A stretch of 64,000 nucleotides of DNA from Jongsikchunia kroppenstedtii DSM 45133 (GCF_000380485.1 NZ_AQYG01000042.1:1-64000); one strand, 5' to 3'. Numbered from the stretch's first letter, positions 45,645 through 57,118 are shown. The notes: generated by a model not told the origin, from the sequence alone. Translations and numbers: made by a program.

Positions 45645-45717
45645 CACCGATGTCTACCACTGTGCCGCCGTCTATGTGATCGGCTTGGCCGCGCTCGCGT
45701 GGTCGGGCGCGCTCGCG

Positions 45718-46566
45718 TCAGCCGGCGGACACCGTGACCTCGGCGATCCCGTTCGCGACGGACTCCGGATCGTCGAGCGGAATGAAGGTCGATACGCCCG
45801 GAACCTCGATCAGCGTGGAATTGGGCATCATCTCGTGCAGCCGCCGCGCGTACTCCGGCTTGAAGGCCTTGTCTGCCTGGCCCCAGATCAGCACGAGCGG
45901 CTTGTCGAAGTCCGCGGCCATCCGATGTGTCATGTCATCGAGTTCGGCCCCGTTGAGGTTACGCAGGAGACGGGCGAGGTCGAGTCGAATTCTTTTGTCG
46001 GACAAGGCTGGATCGATCCAGCTGCGCGTCAGTTCGGGCTCCGCGGTGCGCGTCAATGCGCCGAAGCCCAGCACCGATTGCCGGATCGCGGTGGGCTTCG
46101 TCGCCGCGATCGAGGCTTTGATCGTCCGATCGCCGCGCATCGAGGAGAACATGATGTTGAACGGGAACGGCGGGAACTTGTCGAAGGTGTCGCAGTTGGT
46201 CAGCACCAGTCGGCCGATCCGCGAATCGTCGATGTTGACCAGGAATTGGCAGATTCCGCCGCCGGAATCGTTGCCGACGAGGGTGACGTCGCGCAGGCCG
46301 AGCGCATCGAGGAAATCGTTGATGGCCCGCGCCAGGGTCTGCGGCGACAGCTCCTGCATGGGGTCGGCCGGCTTGGTGTGGGAGCCGAGCGGCAGCGTCG
46401 GCTGGTAGCAGCGGTAGCCGCGGGCGGCGAGGAGGTCGGCGGTGCGATCCCAGAGATGGCCGTCGACCAGGACTCCGTGGATGAAGACGACGGGCGGATG
46501 GGGAGAGTCTTCGGGTCCCACGACCCGGTAGTCGATGGTGGCCAGTGGGAGGGCGATATCTTGCAT
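45718..46566 (-). CDS. Alpha/beta hydrolase lacking the usual catalytic histidine
   Basis: A 282-aa alpha/beta hydrolase of the haloalkane dehalogenase/epoxide hydrolase-like branch: oxyanion segment VVFIHGVLVDGHLWD, nucleophile elbow VGNDSGGGICQ (an aspartate at the nucleophile position) and an acid strand VLIWGQADKAF. The place where the histidine normally sits (GHF-PLDDPE) reads GVSTFIPLDDPE, so it may be inactive or use another residue. GGAGA precedes the ATG at 46566; an upstream in-frame start at 46617 would run into the operator repeats. It is divergent from a TetR gene. Confidence 0.85.
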   Translation of the reverse strand: MQDIALPLATIDYRVVGPEDSPHPPVVFIHGVLVDGHLWDRTADLLAARGYRCYQPTLPLGSHTKPADPMQELSPQTLARAINDFLDALGLRDVTLVGNDSGGGICQFLVNIDDSRIGRLVLTNCDTFDKFPPFPFNIMFSSMRGDRTIKASIAATKPTAIRQSVLGFGALTRTAEPELTRSWIDPALSDKRIRLDLARLLRNLNGAELDDMTHRMAADFDKPLVLIWGQADKAFKPEYARRLHEMMPNSTLIEVPGVSTFIPLDDPESVANGIAEVTVSAG

Positions 46567-46605
46567 GTTGTTCTCCGGTCGGTCGGTTTCCCCGGTGCGA
46601 TACTG

Positions 46606-46643
46606 AGTTACAAACACTCTGTACGTAAGTTACATACACACTG
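46606..46643. promoter_or_regulatory. Direct repeats between hydrolase and TetR genes (candidate operator)
   Basis: AGTTACAAACACTCTG (46606-46621) and AGTTACATACACACTG (46628-46643) agree at 14 of 16 bases with a 22-bp period, i.e. two helical turns. The second copy ends 1 nt before the TetR start codon. Binding by the adjacent regulator is inferred. Confidence 0.55.
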
Positions 46644-46644
46644 C

Positions 46645-47250
46645 ATGGAAGTCAATAGGCGCACTCAAGCGGAAAGGTCGGCCACCACGCGCGCGGCGCT
46701 GGTGTCGGCCGGTAGAAAGCTGTTCGCTGCCAATGGATTCGCGGCGGTCGGCACGCCGGCGATCGCGGCGGAAGCCGGGGTCACCCGCGGTGCCCTCTAT
46801 CACCAGTTCGAGGACAAGACCGAGCTCTTCGCAGCGGTGTTCGACGAGGTCGAGCAGGAGGTCACCGCCCGCATGGTGGAGATCGTCGCCGCGGCCGGCG
46901 TCACCGAACCGATGGCCGCGATCGTCGCCGCGGTCGACGCCTGGTTCGACATCTCCGCCGAGCCCGAGGTGCATCGGATCGTGCTCATCGAGGCACCCGC
47001 GGCGCTCGGCTGGGCGCGCTGGCGGGAGCTGGGCGTCAAGTACACGCTGGGGATGACCGAGCAGATGCTGGCCGGCGCGATGGCCGTGGGAGCGATCCGC
47101 GAGCAGCCGGTGCGGCCGCTCGCGCATGTGCTGATCGGCGCGGTGGACGAGGCGGCCCTGTACATCGCATCGGCGGCCGATCCGGACACCGCGCGCGCCG
47201 AGATGCGCGCGATCGTGCGGCAGCTGGTCGACGGGATGGTCGCGCGCTGA
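46645..47250 (+). CDS. TetR-family transcriptional regulator
   Basis: A 201-aa regulator with the helix-turn-helix AVGTPAIAAEAGVTRGALYHQFEDKTELF (about 33-62) and a helical C-terminal domain with HRIVLIEAPAALGWARW, typical of one common actinobacterial TetR branch. It is divergent from the hydrolase gene it probably controls. ATG 46645 is the natural start, right after the second operator-like repeat, which implies a very short or absent leader. Confidence 0.88.
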   Translation: MEVNRRTQAERSATTRAALVSAGRKLFAANGFAAVGTPAIAAEAGVTRGALYHQFEDKTELFAAVFDEVEQEVTARMVEIVAAAGVTEPMAAIVAAVDAWFDISAEPEVHRIVLIEAPAALGWARWRELGVKYTLGMTEQMLAGAMAVGAIREQPVRPLAHVLIGAVDEAALYIASAADPDTARAEMRAIVRQLVDGMVAR

Positions 47251-47253
47251 GCG

Positions 47254-48003
47254 TCAGCTGCTGATCGCCGGCGGCTGTGATTCGGGTATCTGGGCAGTGG
47301 GCAGCGGCACGTTCCAGCGCAGGGCGTGATGCATGGCGATGACCATCCGTTTGGGATCGGCGGGATGCGCTGGGTCGTGCCACACCACGGTCTCGTGGCC
47401 GTCCGCCAGTGGCGCCCGGCCCGGTATCGAGACGATCCGGTTCAGCCGGTAGGCCGTCCCGTCGGCGCCGGTGAACTGGAATGTCACCCAGGTGATGACG
47501 TTGCTCGCCTCTTCCCAGTCCCAGGGGCCCAGGCCCGTCTCGATCGCGGTCGCCGGCCGCGGATCCCCGTCGGCCATCAGCTGCAGATCGCGCAGGTAGC
47601 GCTTGCGGCGTCGCAGCGGCAGCAGCACGCCGATGAGCAAGCAGACCGCACCCGAACCGGCGAGGACCGCCGCCGCGATGCGGAAATCATCGTTGAGGTC
47701 GTCCCGTTCGACGGCCGCCGCGAGTCCCAGTCCGGCCGGAATCCCGAAGAGCGCCAACCCCTGATGCCCGTTGAGATCGATCGGCCAGGGCGCCATCGCG
47801 ATCAGCCAGCTGATGAGTCCGATGATCGCGAGCAGGAAGCCGACAATCGTGGCGACCGAGGGGGCACTGGAGTATGCGGACGTGCCGAATCCGTAGGCGC
47901 CCAGGCCGCTGCCGACGAGCAGTGCGATCGCCGGCAGGGTCGGCGTCGCCGGGCGCCGGGGCCGGGGCTCGACCTCGTAGGGGCCGGGATGGGCGGAGGA
48001 CAT
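47254..48003 (-). CDS. Hypothetical membrane protein
   Basis: A 249-aa protein not recognised with confidence. Four predicted helices are visible: LPAIALLVGSGLGAYGFG, VATIVGFLLAIIGLISWLIAM, LALFGIPAGLGLAAAV and IAAAVLAGSGAVCLLIGVLLPL. They are followed by a basic RRRKRYLRDLQ segment and a soluble C-terminal domain of about 100 residues (VTFQFTGADGTAYRLNRIVSIPG, VVWHDPAHPADPKRMV). That domain resembles the DUF3592 type of envelope protein in general layout. Its 3' end is 4 nt from the TetR stop on the opposite strand. Confidence 0.7.
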   Translation of the reverse strand: MSSAHPGPYEVEPRPRRPATPTLPAIALLVGSGLGAYGFGTSAYSSAPSVATIVGFLLAIIGLISWLIAMAPWPIDLNGHQGLALFGIPAGLGLAAAVERDDLNDDFRIAAAVLAGSGAVCLLIGVLLPLRRRKRYLRDLQLMADGDPRPATAIETGLGPWDWEEASNVITWVTFQFTGADGTAYRLNRIVSIPGRAPLADGHETVVWHDPAHPADPKRMVIAMHHALRWNVPLPTAQIPESQPPAISS

Positions 48004-48194
48004 GAGCTATTCAACCCCAGCGATGGGGCGATCGCGGCAAACGGGACTATTGCGATCGGTCGGGCGTGGACGTCCACCCGGATGCCGGCGCGCCCGTCCA
48101 TCGCGGATCCCCGCAAGGCGATGCTGCCAACGCCCTGTCTGCTCACCGGGATTCGGTCCTTGTGGTCCCGGTCGGGCGGCCGGATAGTCGAAAA

Positions 48195-48710
48195 ATGGCT
48201 TCCGATATCTCGCTGACCGCCGCCGAGCAACTCCTCGCCATCGAGGAGATCAAGCGCACCTTCGCCGCTCGACTGCGCTGTATGGATAACAAGCAATGGC
48301 ATATCTATCCGACGCTGCACACCGAGAACGTGGTGTCGGAGACCTGGGGCGGCCTGCCCGACGACAAGCAGCCGCAGACCGGCGAGACGTCGAACCGGGT
48401 CGTCGGCCGCGACAAGCTGACGAAGGCGATCAGCACGCTGCTCGGCGGCCCGACCGTCGTCACCACGGTGCATCACGGGCATTGCCCGGAGATCGAGCTC
48501 ACCTCCGACACGACGGCGAAGGGGATCTGGTCGATGGAGGACAAGCTCTGGTGGACCAACGGCGACCACGAAGAGCATCTGCACGGCTATGGCCACTACC
48601 ACGAGGAATACGAGCTGGTCGACGGTCGCTGGTTGATCAGTTATCGCCGGCTGACGCGGCTGCGGGAAGACCGCACGCCCGGATTCTTCGACTTTCTGGC
48701 GCCGCTGTGA
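48195..48710 (+). CDS. SnoaL/NTF2-like protein
   Basis: A 171-aa single-domain protein with the NTF2/SnoaL-like cone fold pattern: an N-terminal helix (TAAEQLLAIEEIKRTFAARLRCMDNKQW), a central LTKAISTLLGGPTVVTTVHHGHCPEI and the strand-rich end GHYHEEYELVDGRWLISYRRLTRLR. Family members include cyclases, isomerases and dehydratases as well as binding proteins. It overlaps the following flavin oxidoreductase gene by 4 nt, hinting at a shared substrate, possibly a cyclic ketone or steroid-like compound. Confidence 0.82.
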   Translation: MASDISLTAAEQLLAIEEIKRTFAARLRCMDNKQWHIYPTLHTENVVSETWGGLPDDKQPQTGETSNRVVGRDKLTKAISTLLGGPTVVTTVHHGHCPEIELTSDTTAKGIWSMEDKLWWTNGDHEEHLHGYGHYHEEYELVDGRWLISYRRLTRLREDRTPGFFDFLAPL

Positions 48711-49837
48711 CGGATTCTGCTGTGAGCACGCTCTTCTCGCCGCTTCGGGTCCGGTCGCTGGAGCTGCCCAACCGCATCGTGATGTCGCCGATGACCCGGC
48801 AGCATTCGCCGGGTGGCGTCCCGGGCGCCGATGTCGCCGCCTACTACCGGCGACGTGCGGCCGGCGGCACCGGGCTGATCGTGACCGAGGGCGTGGCGAT
48901 CGATCATCCGAGTGCCGTCGACAGCCCTGCCGTCCCGCGGCTGCACGGTGACGCGGCGTTGGCCGGTTGGCGGCATGTGGTCGACGAGGTGCATGCGGCC
49001 GGTGGCCGGATCGTCCCGCAGCTGTGGCATGTGGGTCCGCTGTGGGGCGCGATGGCCGACGTCGATCCGGATGTGGTGCCGATGCGTCCGTCCGGGCTGT
49101 GGGGTCGGCCGGGGGTGACGGTGTACCCGCAGGACTACCTCGATGCCAGTGCGACGCCGACGGCCGCGATGACGGATGCCGACCTGGATGCGGTGGTGGC
49201 GGCCTACGTGCGATCGGCGCGCAACGCGGTCGCGGCCGGTTTCGACGGCATCGCGATCCACGCCGGGCACGGCTATCTGCTGGATGCGTTCCTGTGGGCC
49301 GAGACCAATCGTCGCGACGACCAGTGGGGCGGCGATCTGGAGCGGCGTACTCGGTTCCCGGCCGCGGTGGTCCGGGCGATCCGCCGCGAGATCGGGGACG
49401 AGCTGCCGATCTTCTACCGCTTCTCGCAGCACAAGCAGCAGGACTTCGGGGCCCGGGTCGCCGATACGCCCGAGGAGCTCGGGGTGATCCTGCGCGCGCT
49501 GGCCGATGCGGGTGTCGACGTCTTCGACGCCAGCTGCCGCCGGTTCGATCAGCCGGCGTTCGACGGGAGCCCGCTGACCCTGGCGGGTTGGGCGAAGGAA
49601 TTGACGGGCGCGATCAGCATGGCCGTCGGCAGCGTCGGCCTGACCAAGCCGACGCGGGAGGACCGCGTGGTCGAATCGGCCCCGATCGACAATGTGCATC
49701 GGCTGCTCGACAGCGGGGAGATCGACCTCATCGCGATCGGCCGGCTGCATCTGGCCGATCCGGCACTCGCATCGACGCTCCGGCGAGGTGCGGTTCCGGC
49801 CTTCGACCGCGCCGTTCACGAGGGCCGGCTGCACTAG
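48707..49837 (+). CDS. Old yellow enzyme-family NADH:flavin oxidoreductase
   Basis: A 376-aa FMN TIM-barrel enzyme. Markers are LFSPLRVRSLELPNRIVMSPMTRQHS, QLWHVGP, the active-site pair in FDGIAIHAGHGYLLDAFLWAETNRRDDQWGGD, and the phosphate-binding VGSVGLTKP and LIAIGRLHLADP. These enzymes reduce activated carbon-carbon double bonds with NAD(P)H. GTG 48707 overlaps the SnoaL-like stop; GTG 48722 is an alternative five codons in. Substrate unknown. Confidence 0.9.
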   Translation: MTDSAVSTLFSPLRVRSLELPNRIVMSPMTRQHSPGGVPGADVAAYYRRRAAGGTGLIVTEGVAIDHPSAVDSPAVPRLHGDAALAGWRHVVDEVHAAGGRIVPQLWHVGPLWGAMADVDPDVVPMRPSGLWGRPGVTVYPQDYLDASATPTAAMTDADLDAVVAAYVRSARNAVAAGFDGIAIHAGHGYLLDAFLWAETNRRDDQWGGDLERRTRFPAAVVRAIRREIGDELPIFYRFSQHKQQDFGARVADTPEELGVILRALADAGVDVFDASCRRFDQPAFDGSPLTLAGWAKELTGAISMAVGSVGLTKPTREDRVVESAPIDNVHRLLDSGEIDLIAIGRLHLADPALASTLRRGAVPAFDRAVHEGRLH

Positions 49838-49899
49838 CGCCGAACCGATTCGACCGGGCACCGCCGGGGCCCGCAGCTCCGATCACGGTGATCGTGGGA

Positions 49900-49917
49900 G
49901 TTCGCTGACGGCGCAAC
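49900..49917 (+). promoter_or_regulatory. ClgR-type box upstream of clpC
   Basis: GTTCGC-TGACG-GCGCAAC fits the actinobacterial ClgR consensus (GTTCGC-N5-GCG). It lies about 196 nt before clpC in a 275-nt region with no other gene. ClgR activates clp genes in related bacteria. Confidence 0.6.
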
Positions 49918-50112
49918 CGGGTATGAAACACCGGCGTGGTCTGCGACGTTAGTCCCTACAGTCAAGGGAACAGTGGCTTGCCGACCGATGAACCACAACG
50001 TTGGTCAGTGGTGCTGACCTGCGGCCACTAGAGTGGAGACAAGCCTTCCGCGTCGGGTGCAATTCGGACACCCGCCGCGGAGCAGCTTCAGCTACGAAAG
50101 CAAGGAGAGGTG

Positions 50113-52650
<2,538 letters not shown>

Positions 52651-52665
52651 CGAATCGCTGACAAC

Positions 52666-52697
52666 AGGGGCGCGGATCCGATCGGATCCGCGCCCCT
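52666..52697 (+). terminator. Terminator after clpC (32-nt perfect palindrome)
   Basis: AGGGGCGCGGATCCG and CGGATCCGCGCCCCT form a 15-bp arm pair around AT, starting 16 nt after the stop. The T-run is short (CTT), but the stem is very stable. Confidence 0.8.
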
Positions 52698-52807
52698 CTT
52701 GCATTCGCGGAATCGTTTGTCCCGGGAGGCGGTACACCCGCCGGAGACGCCGCCGGTGCTGTGTAGCGTCGGGCGGGGATCAACGGTGAACGACGGGAGT
52801 GACCGCG

Positions 52808-53659
52808 ATGGGCGTGTACGCAGTGACGGGATCGGCGTCCGGAATGGGGCGCGAGGTCGCCGACAAGCTTGTCGCCCAAGGACATCGGGTCATTGGCGTC
52901 GATCTCAGGGAGGCCGACGTCATCGCCGACCTGTCGATCGCGGCCGGTCGCCGGGAGGCCGCCCGCAAGGTTCTGCAGCTGGCCGACGGACGGCTGGACG
53001 GTGCGGTGATGGCCGCGGGCCTCGGCCCGGCCGGTGGCAAGGAGCGGGTCAACCTCCTGGCCCAGGTGAACTACCTGGGCGTCGTCGAACTGCTGGAGGC
53101 GTGGCGACCGGCGCTGGCGGCCGGTGGCTCGGCGAAAGCCGTTGTGTTCTCCAGCAATTCGACCACCTCCACGCCGATGGTGCCGCGGCGCACCATTCGG
53201 GCGCTGCGTGCCAAGGACGCCGGCAAGGCGGTGAAATCCTTGAAGCTGTTCGGCCGCGGGGCGAACGCGCTGATGTATGCCGCATCGAAGATCGCCATCA
53301 GCCAGTGGGTGCGGGCGACCGCGGTCAGCCGGGACTGGGCGGGCGCCGGCATCCGGCTGAACGCGCTGGCCCCGGGCGCGATCATGACACCGCTGCTGCA
53401 GCAGCAGCTGGACAACCCCAACGAGGGCAAGATGGTCCGCCGGTTCCCGGTGCCGATCGGCGGCTTCGGCGACGCGGGTCAGCTGGCCGACTGGGTGCTG
53501 TTCATGCTGTCGGACGCCGCGAATTTCCTATGCGGCAGCGTCATTTTCGTCGATGGCGGCTCGGATGCGTATTTCCGGACCGACGAGTGGCCGCGGGCGG
53601 TCGGTGCTCGGCAGCTGTGGTCGTACCAGAAGAAGTTCCGCGGGTTCCGCCCCTACTGA
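52808..53659 (+). CDS. Short-chain dehydrogenase/reductase
   Basis: A 283-aa SDR with the cofactor motif VTGSASGMG at residues 6-14, a shortened central region (VMAAGLGPAGG in place of NNAG), serine in VVFSSNSTTS, YAASK as the catalytic Tyr/Lys pair and the late signature CGSVIFVDGGSDAY. This branch is close to hydroxysteroid dehydrogenase-like SDRs of actinobacteria. GGGAG lies 9 nt before the ATG at 52808; GTG 52799 is possible. It is a single gene near the sterol genes, but it shows no KstR box. Confidence 0.87.
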   Translation: MGVYAVTGSASGMGREVADKLVAQGHRVIGVDLREADVIADLSIAAGRREAARKVLQLADGRLDGAVMAAGLGPAGGKERVNLLAQVNYLGVVELLEAWRPALAAGGSAKAVVFSSNSTTSTPMVPRRTIRALRAKDAGKAVKSLKLFGRGANALMYAASKIAISQWVRATAVSRDWAGAGIRLNALAPGAIMTPLLQQQLDNPNEGKMVRRFPVPIGGFGDAGQLADWVLFMLSDAANFLCGSVIFVDGGSDAYFRTDEWPRAVGARQLWSYQKKFRGFRPY

Positions 53660-53695
53660 TCAGGTCGTGACCCGTCGGTCGTGTGGCCGCGGGCA

Positions 53696-54043
53696 TCAGG
53701 ATCGGCCGGTGAGGTGCATCCCCGACTCCATCAATCCTGCGCCGATCACCAGCAGCGCGACCTGTATCAGGATGCCGACGATCGGAATCCAGAAGGACCG
53801 TCGTCGCCGCGCCATCAGCAGCACCGAGAGACCGATGGAGACGACGAGAGCGACCATCCCGCCGACGAGGGGAAGCTGCAATCCGACGTTGATGGTGCCG
53901 TTGTCGCAGCTGCTGGTGCAGGAGTCGGTGCCCATCGCGAGTGCAAGATCGACGGCGAGCGACAGCAGGAATACGCCGGCCTGCGCGACCAGTAGCACGA
54001 TGGTCGCCGCGGACACGCGAGGTCTGTCGGCATCGCCGGGCAT
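53696..54043 (-). CDS. Small membrane protein of unknown function
   Basis: A 115-aa protein with three predicted helices: SAATIVLLVAQAGVFLLSLAVDLAL, VGLQLPLVGGMVALVVSIGLSVLLM and FWIPIVGILIQVALLVIGAGLM. A short outer loop contains two close cysteines (CTSSC) and a basic RRRR loop follows TM2. I do not recognise a family. GATAAT (54055-54050) lies 6 nt before ATG 54043, indicating a leaderless mRNA and favouring this start over GTG 54049. Confidence 0.7.
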   Translation of the reverse strand: MPGDADRPRVSAATIVLLVAQAGVFLLSLAVDLALAMGTDSCTSSCDNGTINVGLQLPLVGGMVALVVSIGLSVLLMARRRRSFWIPIVGILIQVALLVIGAGLMESGMHLTGRS

Positions 54044-54091
54044 ACGCACATTATCCGGTGACGCGCACCCGTCAGGATCCTGCGCGTCGTC

Positions 54092-54769
54092 CTATTGAAT
54101 GCTTTCCAGGGTGATGCCGGACTCGCGGCCGGCGAGCAGCAACTGGATCGTGAGCTCGAGGCGGTCGGAGACGTCGTTGGCGGACGCCCGCCGGGTGAGC
54201 CAGTTGACCAGGTTCGACATCCAGACGTCCGAGATGACGCGGGCGATCTTGAGGTCGATGTCGGTCGGCTCGCCCTCGACCATGGCATTCGCGAGCAGGT
54301 AGTCGATGATGCCGCCGACCCGCTCGACCTCGGCGGACGCCGACGCGTCGGCGAACATGAAGGCGCGGGTCATCGCCTCGGTCAGCAGGGGATCGCGCTG
54401 CATGCCGACGGTGATCATCTCCAGCACGTGCCGCAGCCGTTCGAGGGGGGTCTCGCCGTGCAGCCGGGTCTTGTCGGCGCGCTGGCGCACCTTCTCCAGC
54501 TCGCGGCCCAGGGCGGTGACGAGCAGATGGACCTTCGACGGGAAGTAGCGGTACAGCGTGCCCACCGCGACATCGGCCTTCTCGGCGACCGCGCGCATCT
54601 GCACGGCGTCGTAGCCGCCCTTGGATGCCAGCGCCAGGGTGGCGTCGAGGATGCGCCGGCGGCGTTCGCGCTGGGCGGCCGATCCGAGGTCGACGTCCGA
54701 ATCGCCCCCGCGAGCAGGCGCGGCGCCGGGGGCGTCGGAGCTGTCGCTGGTCTTTGCGGGCGTGGACAT
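54092..54769 (-). CDS. kstR: TetR-family repressor of cholesterol catabolism, KstR
   Basis: A 225-aa repressor closely resembling mycobacterial KstR. It shares the segment AAQRERRRRILDATLALASKGG, the helix-turn-helix VQMRAVAEKADVAVGTLYRYFPSK, and QRDPLLTEAMTRAFMFADASAS and ISDVWMSNLVNWLTRRASANDVS in the ligand domain. KstR is released by 3-oxo-4-cholestenoyl-CoA-type compounds. It is divergent from fadE34, as in M. tuberculosis (Rv3574 and Rv3573c), and a perfect KstR box lies between them. ATG 54769 (MSTPAKTS) matches the known N-terminus. Confidence 0.94.
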   Translation of the reverse strand: MSTPAKTSDSSDAPGAAPARGGDSDVDLGSAAQRERRRRILDATLALASKGGYDAVQMRAVAEKADVAVGTLYRYFPSKVHLLVTALGRELEKVRQRADKTRLHGETPLERLRHVLEMITVGMQRDPLLTEAMTRAFMFADASASAEVERVGGIIDYLLANAMVEGEPTDIDLKIARVISDVWMSNLVNWLTRRASANDVSDRLELTIQLLLAGRESGITLESIQ

Positions 54770-54900
54770 CGGCGGGTGTTCCTCACATGTCGGCCGGGTC
54801 GTCACCCGGTGTCGGTTGTCAACGATAGTTCTTTGCGGCGGCCAGGTGGTGTTGCGAAAACGCGGGTGTTTCGCCACAACGCACGTGCGCCTGTCACAAT

Positions 54901-54914
54901 TAGAACAGGTTCTA
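54901..54914. promoter_or_regulatory. KstR operator between kstR and fadE34
   Basis: TAGAAC-AG-GTTCTA is a perfect 14-nt palindrome that fits the KstR core TnnAACnnGTTnnA. It lies 35 nt before fadE34 and 131 nt before kstR. Confidence 0.85.
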
Positions 54915-54949
54915 CTTCTATGTGACAGCACAACCGTCAGGAGAATGCG

Positions 54950-57118
54950 GTGACAATCGCCACGACCGAAGAACAGATCGCCGTCAACGACGCGATTCGG
55001 CAGTGGGCCGCCAGCGCGTCGGTCATCGAGGTCATCCGGTCGGCCGAGGAGCCCTCCGGACGCGACGCGTGGCGCGAGTCACTGCGCAAGCTCGCCGATC
55101 TCGGCGTGTTCGCCGCGGCGTTGCCCGAGGACCGCGGCGGCGCCGACGCCGGGTTCGTGGATCTCGCCGCGATGCTCGAGGAATGCGGACGTTCGCTGGT
55201 GCCGGGTCCGGTCGCGGGTACCGCGGTCGCGGCGTTGGCGCTGGCGACCTCGACCGCACACGACAATGACCCCCTGCTCGAGCGTCTCGCCGGCGGGGAG
55301 GTCGCGTGCGCGGTGGCCACCGCGGTGTTCTCCGGGGCCGAGGTGCCCACCGCGGTCGAGGAGACCAAGGGCACGTTGACTGTCGACGGCGATCTGGGGC
55401 TGGTGCCCGGCTACTCCGCGGGCTCGGCGATCCTGGCGCCGGTCCTGGTCGCCGACGCCGTGCGATGGGTCGTCCTGGATCCGGAGCTGCCCGGAATCGA
55501 GGCCGAAAGCGTTGATCCGGTGGACTTCTCGATGCCGCTCGCGCGGGTCGCGCTGCGCGGCTGCGTGATCGATCTGCAGCACGTCCTGCATCTGCCGGGG
55601 GCCTACGTACGGGCCCAGATCATCGCGGCGCTGGCCGCCGATGCCGCAGGTGTCGCCGCCTGGACGCTGGATACCGCGGTCGAATACGCCAAGGTGCGCG
55701 AACAGTTCGGCGCGGCGATCGGCAGCTTCCAGGCCGTCAAGCACATCTGCGCCGAAATGCTCTGTCGCAGTGAGCAGATCGCCGCCGCGGCCTGGGACCT
55801 GGCGACCGCGATCGATGACTCGGACGAGAACCAGATCGAGATCAGTGCGGCGGTGACCGCCGGCCAGATCGCCGACATGGTGGTCGACAATGCCAAGGAC
55901 TGCATTCAGATTCTCGGCGGCATCGGCTTCACCTTCGAGCACGACGCCCACCTGTACCTGCGCCGGGCGCTGTCGATCCGCACCCAGCTGGGCAGCCCGT
56001 CGGGCTGGCATCGCCGGGTCGTGGAGTTGCACGGCGACGGCGTGGCGCGCTCGCTGCGCCTGGACTTGTCGGCGGTCGAGGATCAGCGCGAGCAGGTGCG
56101 GCTGACCGTCAAGCAGATCGCGGGCGCCGACGATCGGCGACGCGCGCTGGCCGAGGCCGGCTACCTGGTCCCGCACTGGGCGCCGCCGCACGGGCTCGGC
56201 GCCAGCCCGGCGCTGCAGGTGCTGATCGACGAGGAGCTCGACGCCGCGAACGTGCAGCGGCCGGACATCAAGATCGCCGGCTGGGCGGTCCCGACCATCG
56301 TCGAGCACGGCACCGACGCGCAGCGCGACCGGTTCGTCAGCCCGTCGCTGCTCGGCGAGATCAACTGGTGCCAGCTGTTCTCCGAGCCGGGCGCCGGATC
56401 GGATCTCGCATCGCTGCGCACCAAGGCCACCAAGGTCGACGGCGGCTGGTCGCTCAGCGGGCAGAAGGTGTGGACGTCGCTCGCGCGCGAGGCCGACTGG
56501 GCTATCTGCCTGGCCCGCACCGACGCCGACGTCCCGAAGCACAAGGGCATCACCTACTTCCTGGTCGACATGCGCTCGGCCGGCATCGACATCCGCCCCT
56601 TGCGGGAGATCACCGGTCGCGCGATGTTCAACGAGGTCTTCCTGGACGACGTCTTCGTACCGGACGAGTGCGTCGTCGGCGAGATCAACAACGGCTGGCG
56701 CCTGGCGCGGACCACCCTGGCCAACGAGCGGGTCGCGATGGGCGGCTCGGCGATGGGCGAAGAGATGCGGGCGCTGCTGGACTCGGTCGAGGGCAAGGAT
56801 GTCGGCGAGCGCGGCCGGACGGCGATCGGCGAGCTGATCGGCCAGGCGCAGATCGGTCACGTGCTGGACTTCCGGTCCGTGCTCAGCCAGCTGGAGGGCC
56901 GCGACCCGGGCGCGGCGTCGAGCGTGCGCAAGCTGATCGGTGTGCGGCACCGACAGGCGGTCCCGGAGGTGGCGCTGGACCTGCTCGGTCCGGACGCGCT
57001 GACCGCGGGGTGGCTCTCGGAGCTCTTCCTGCGCAATCGCTGCCTGTCGATCGCCGGCGGCACCACGCAGATCCTGGCGACGGCGGCCGCCGAGCGACTC
57101 CTCGGGCTCCCGCGCTAG
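54950..57118 (+). CDS. fadE34: Acyl-CoA dehydrogenase FadE34 (ChsE3-like), sterol side chain
   Basis: A 722-aa protein made of two fused acyl-CoA dehydrogenase units (about 1-370 and 371-722), as in M. tuberculosis FadE34 (711 aa). The N-terminal half has REQFGAAIGSFQAVKHICAEML and QILGGIGFTFEHDAHLYLRRAL. The C-terminal half has QLFSEPGAGSDLASL, KVWTSLAREADWAICLARTD and IAGGTTQILATAAAERLLG. It acts on steroid-CoA side chains and probably works as a fused pseudo-heterodimer. The GTG start has AGGAGA at 6 nt. The upstream KstR box places it under sterol control. Confidence 0.93.
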   Translation: MTIATTEEQIAVNDAIRQWAASASVIEVIRSAEEPSGRDAWRESLRKLADLGVFAAALPEDRGGADAGFVDLAAMLEECGRSLVPGPVAGTAVAALALATSTAHDNDPLLERLAGGEVACAVATAVFSGAEVPTAVEETKGTLTVDGDLGLVPGYSAGSAILAPVLVADAVRWVVLDPELPGIEAESVDPVDFSMPLARVALRGCVIDLQHVLHLPGAYVRAQIIAALAADAAGVAAWTLDTAVEYAKVREQFGAAIGSFQAVKHICAEMLCRSEQIAAAAWDLATAIDDSDENQIEISAAVTAGQIADMVVDNAKDCIQILGGIGFTFEHDAHLYLRRALSIRTQLGSPSGWHRRVVELHGDGVARSLRLDLSAVEDQREQVRLTVKQIAGADDRRRALAEAGYLVPHWAPPHGLGASPALQVLIDEELDAANVQRPDIKIAGWAVPTIVEHGTDAQRDRFVSPSLLGEINWCQLFSEPGAGSDLASLRTKATKVDGGWSLSGQKVWTSLAREADWAICLARTDADVPKHKGITYFLVDMRSAGIDIRPLREITGRAMFNEVFLDDVFVPDECVVGEINNGWRLARTTLANERVAMGGSAMGEEMRALLDSVEGKDVGERGRTAIGELIGQAQIGHVLDFRSVLSQLEGRDPGAASSVRKLIGVRHRQAVPEVALDLLGPDALTAGWLSELFLRNRCLSIAGGTTQILATAAAERLLGLPR

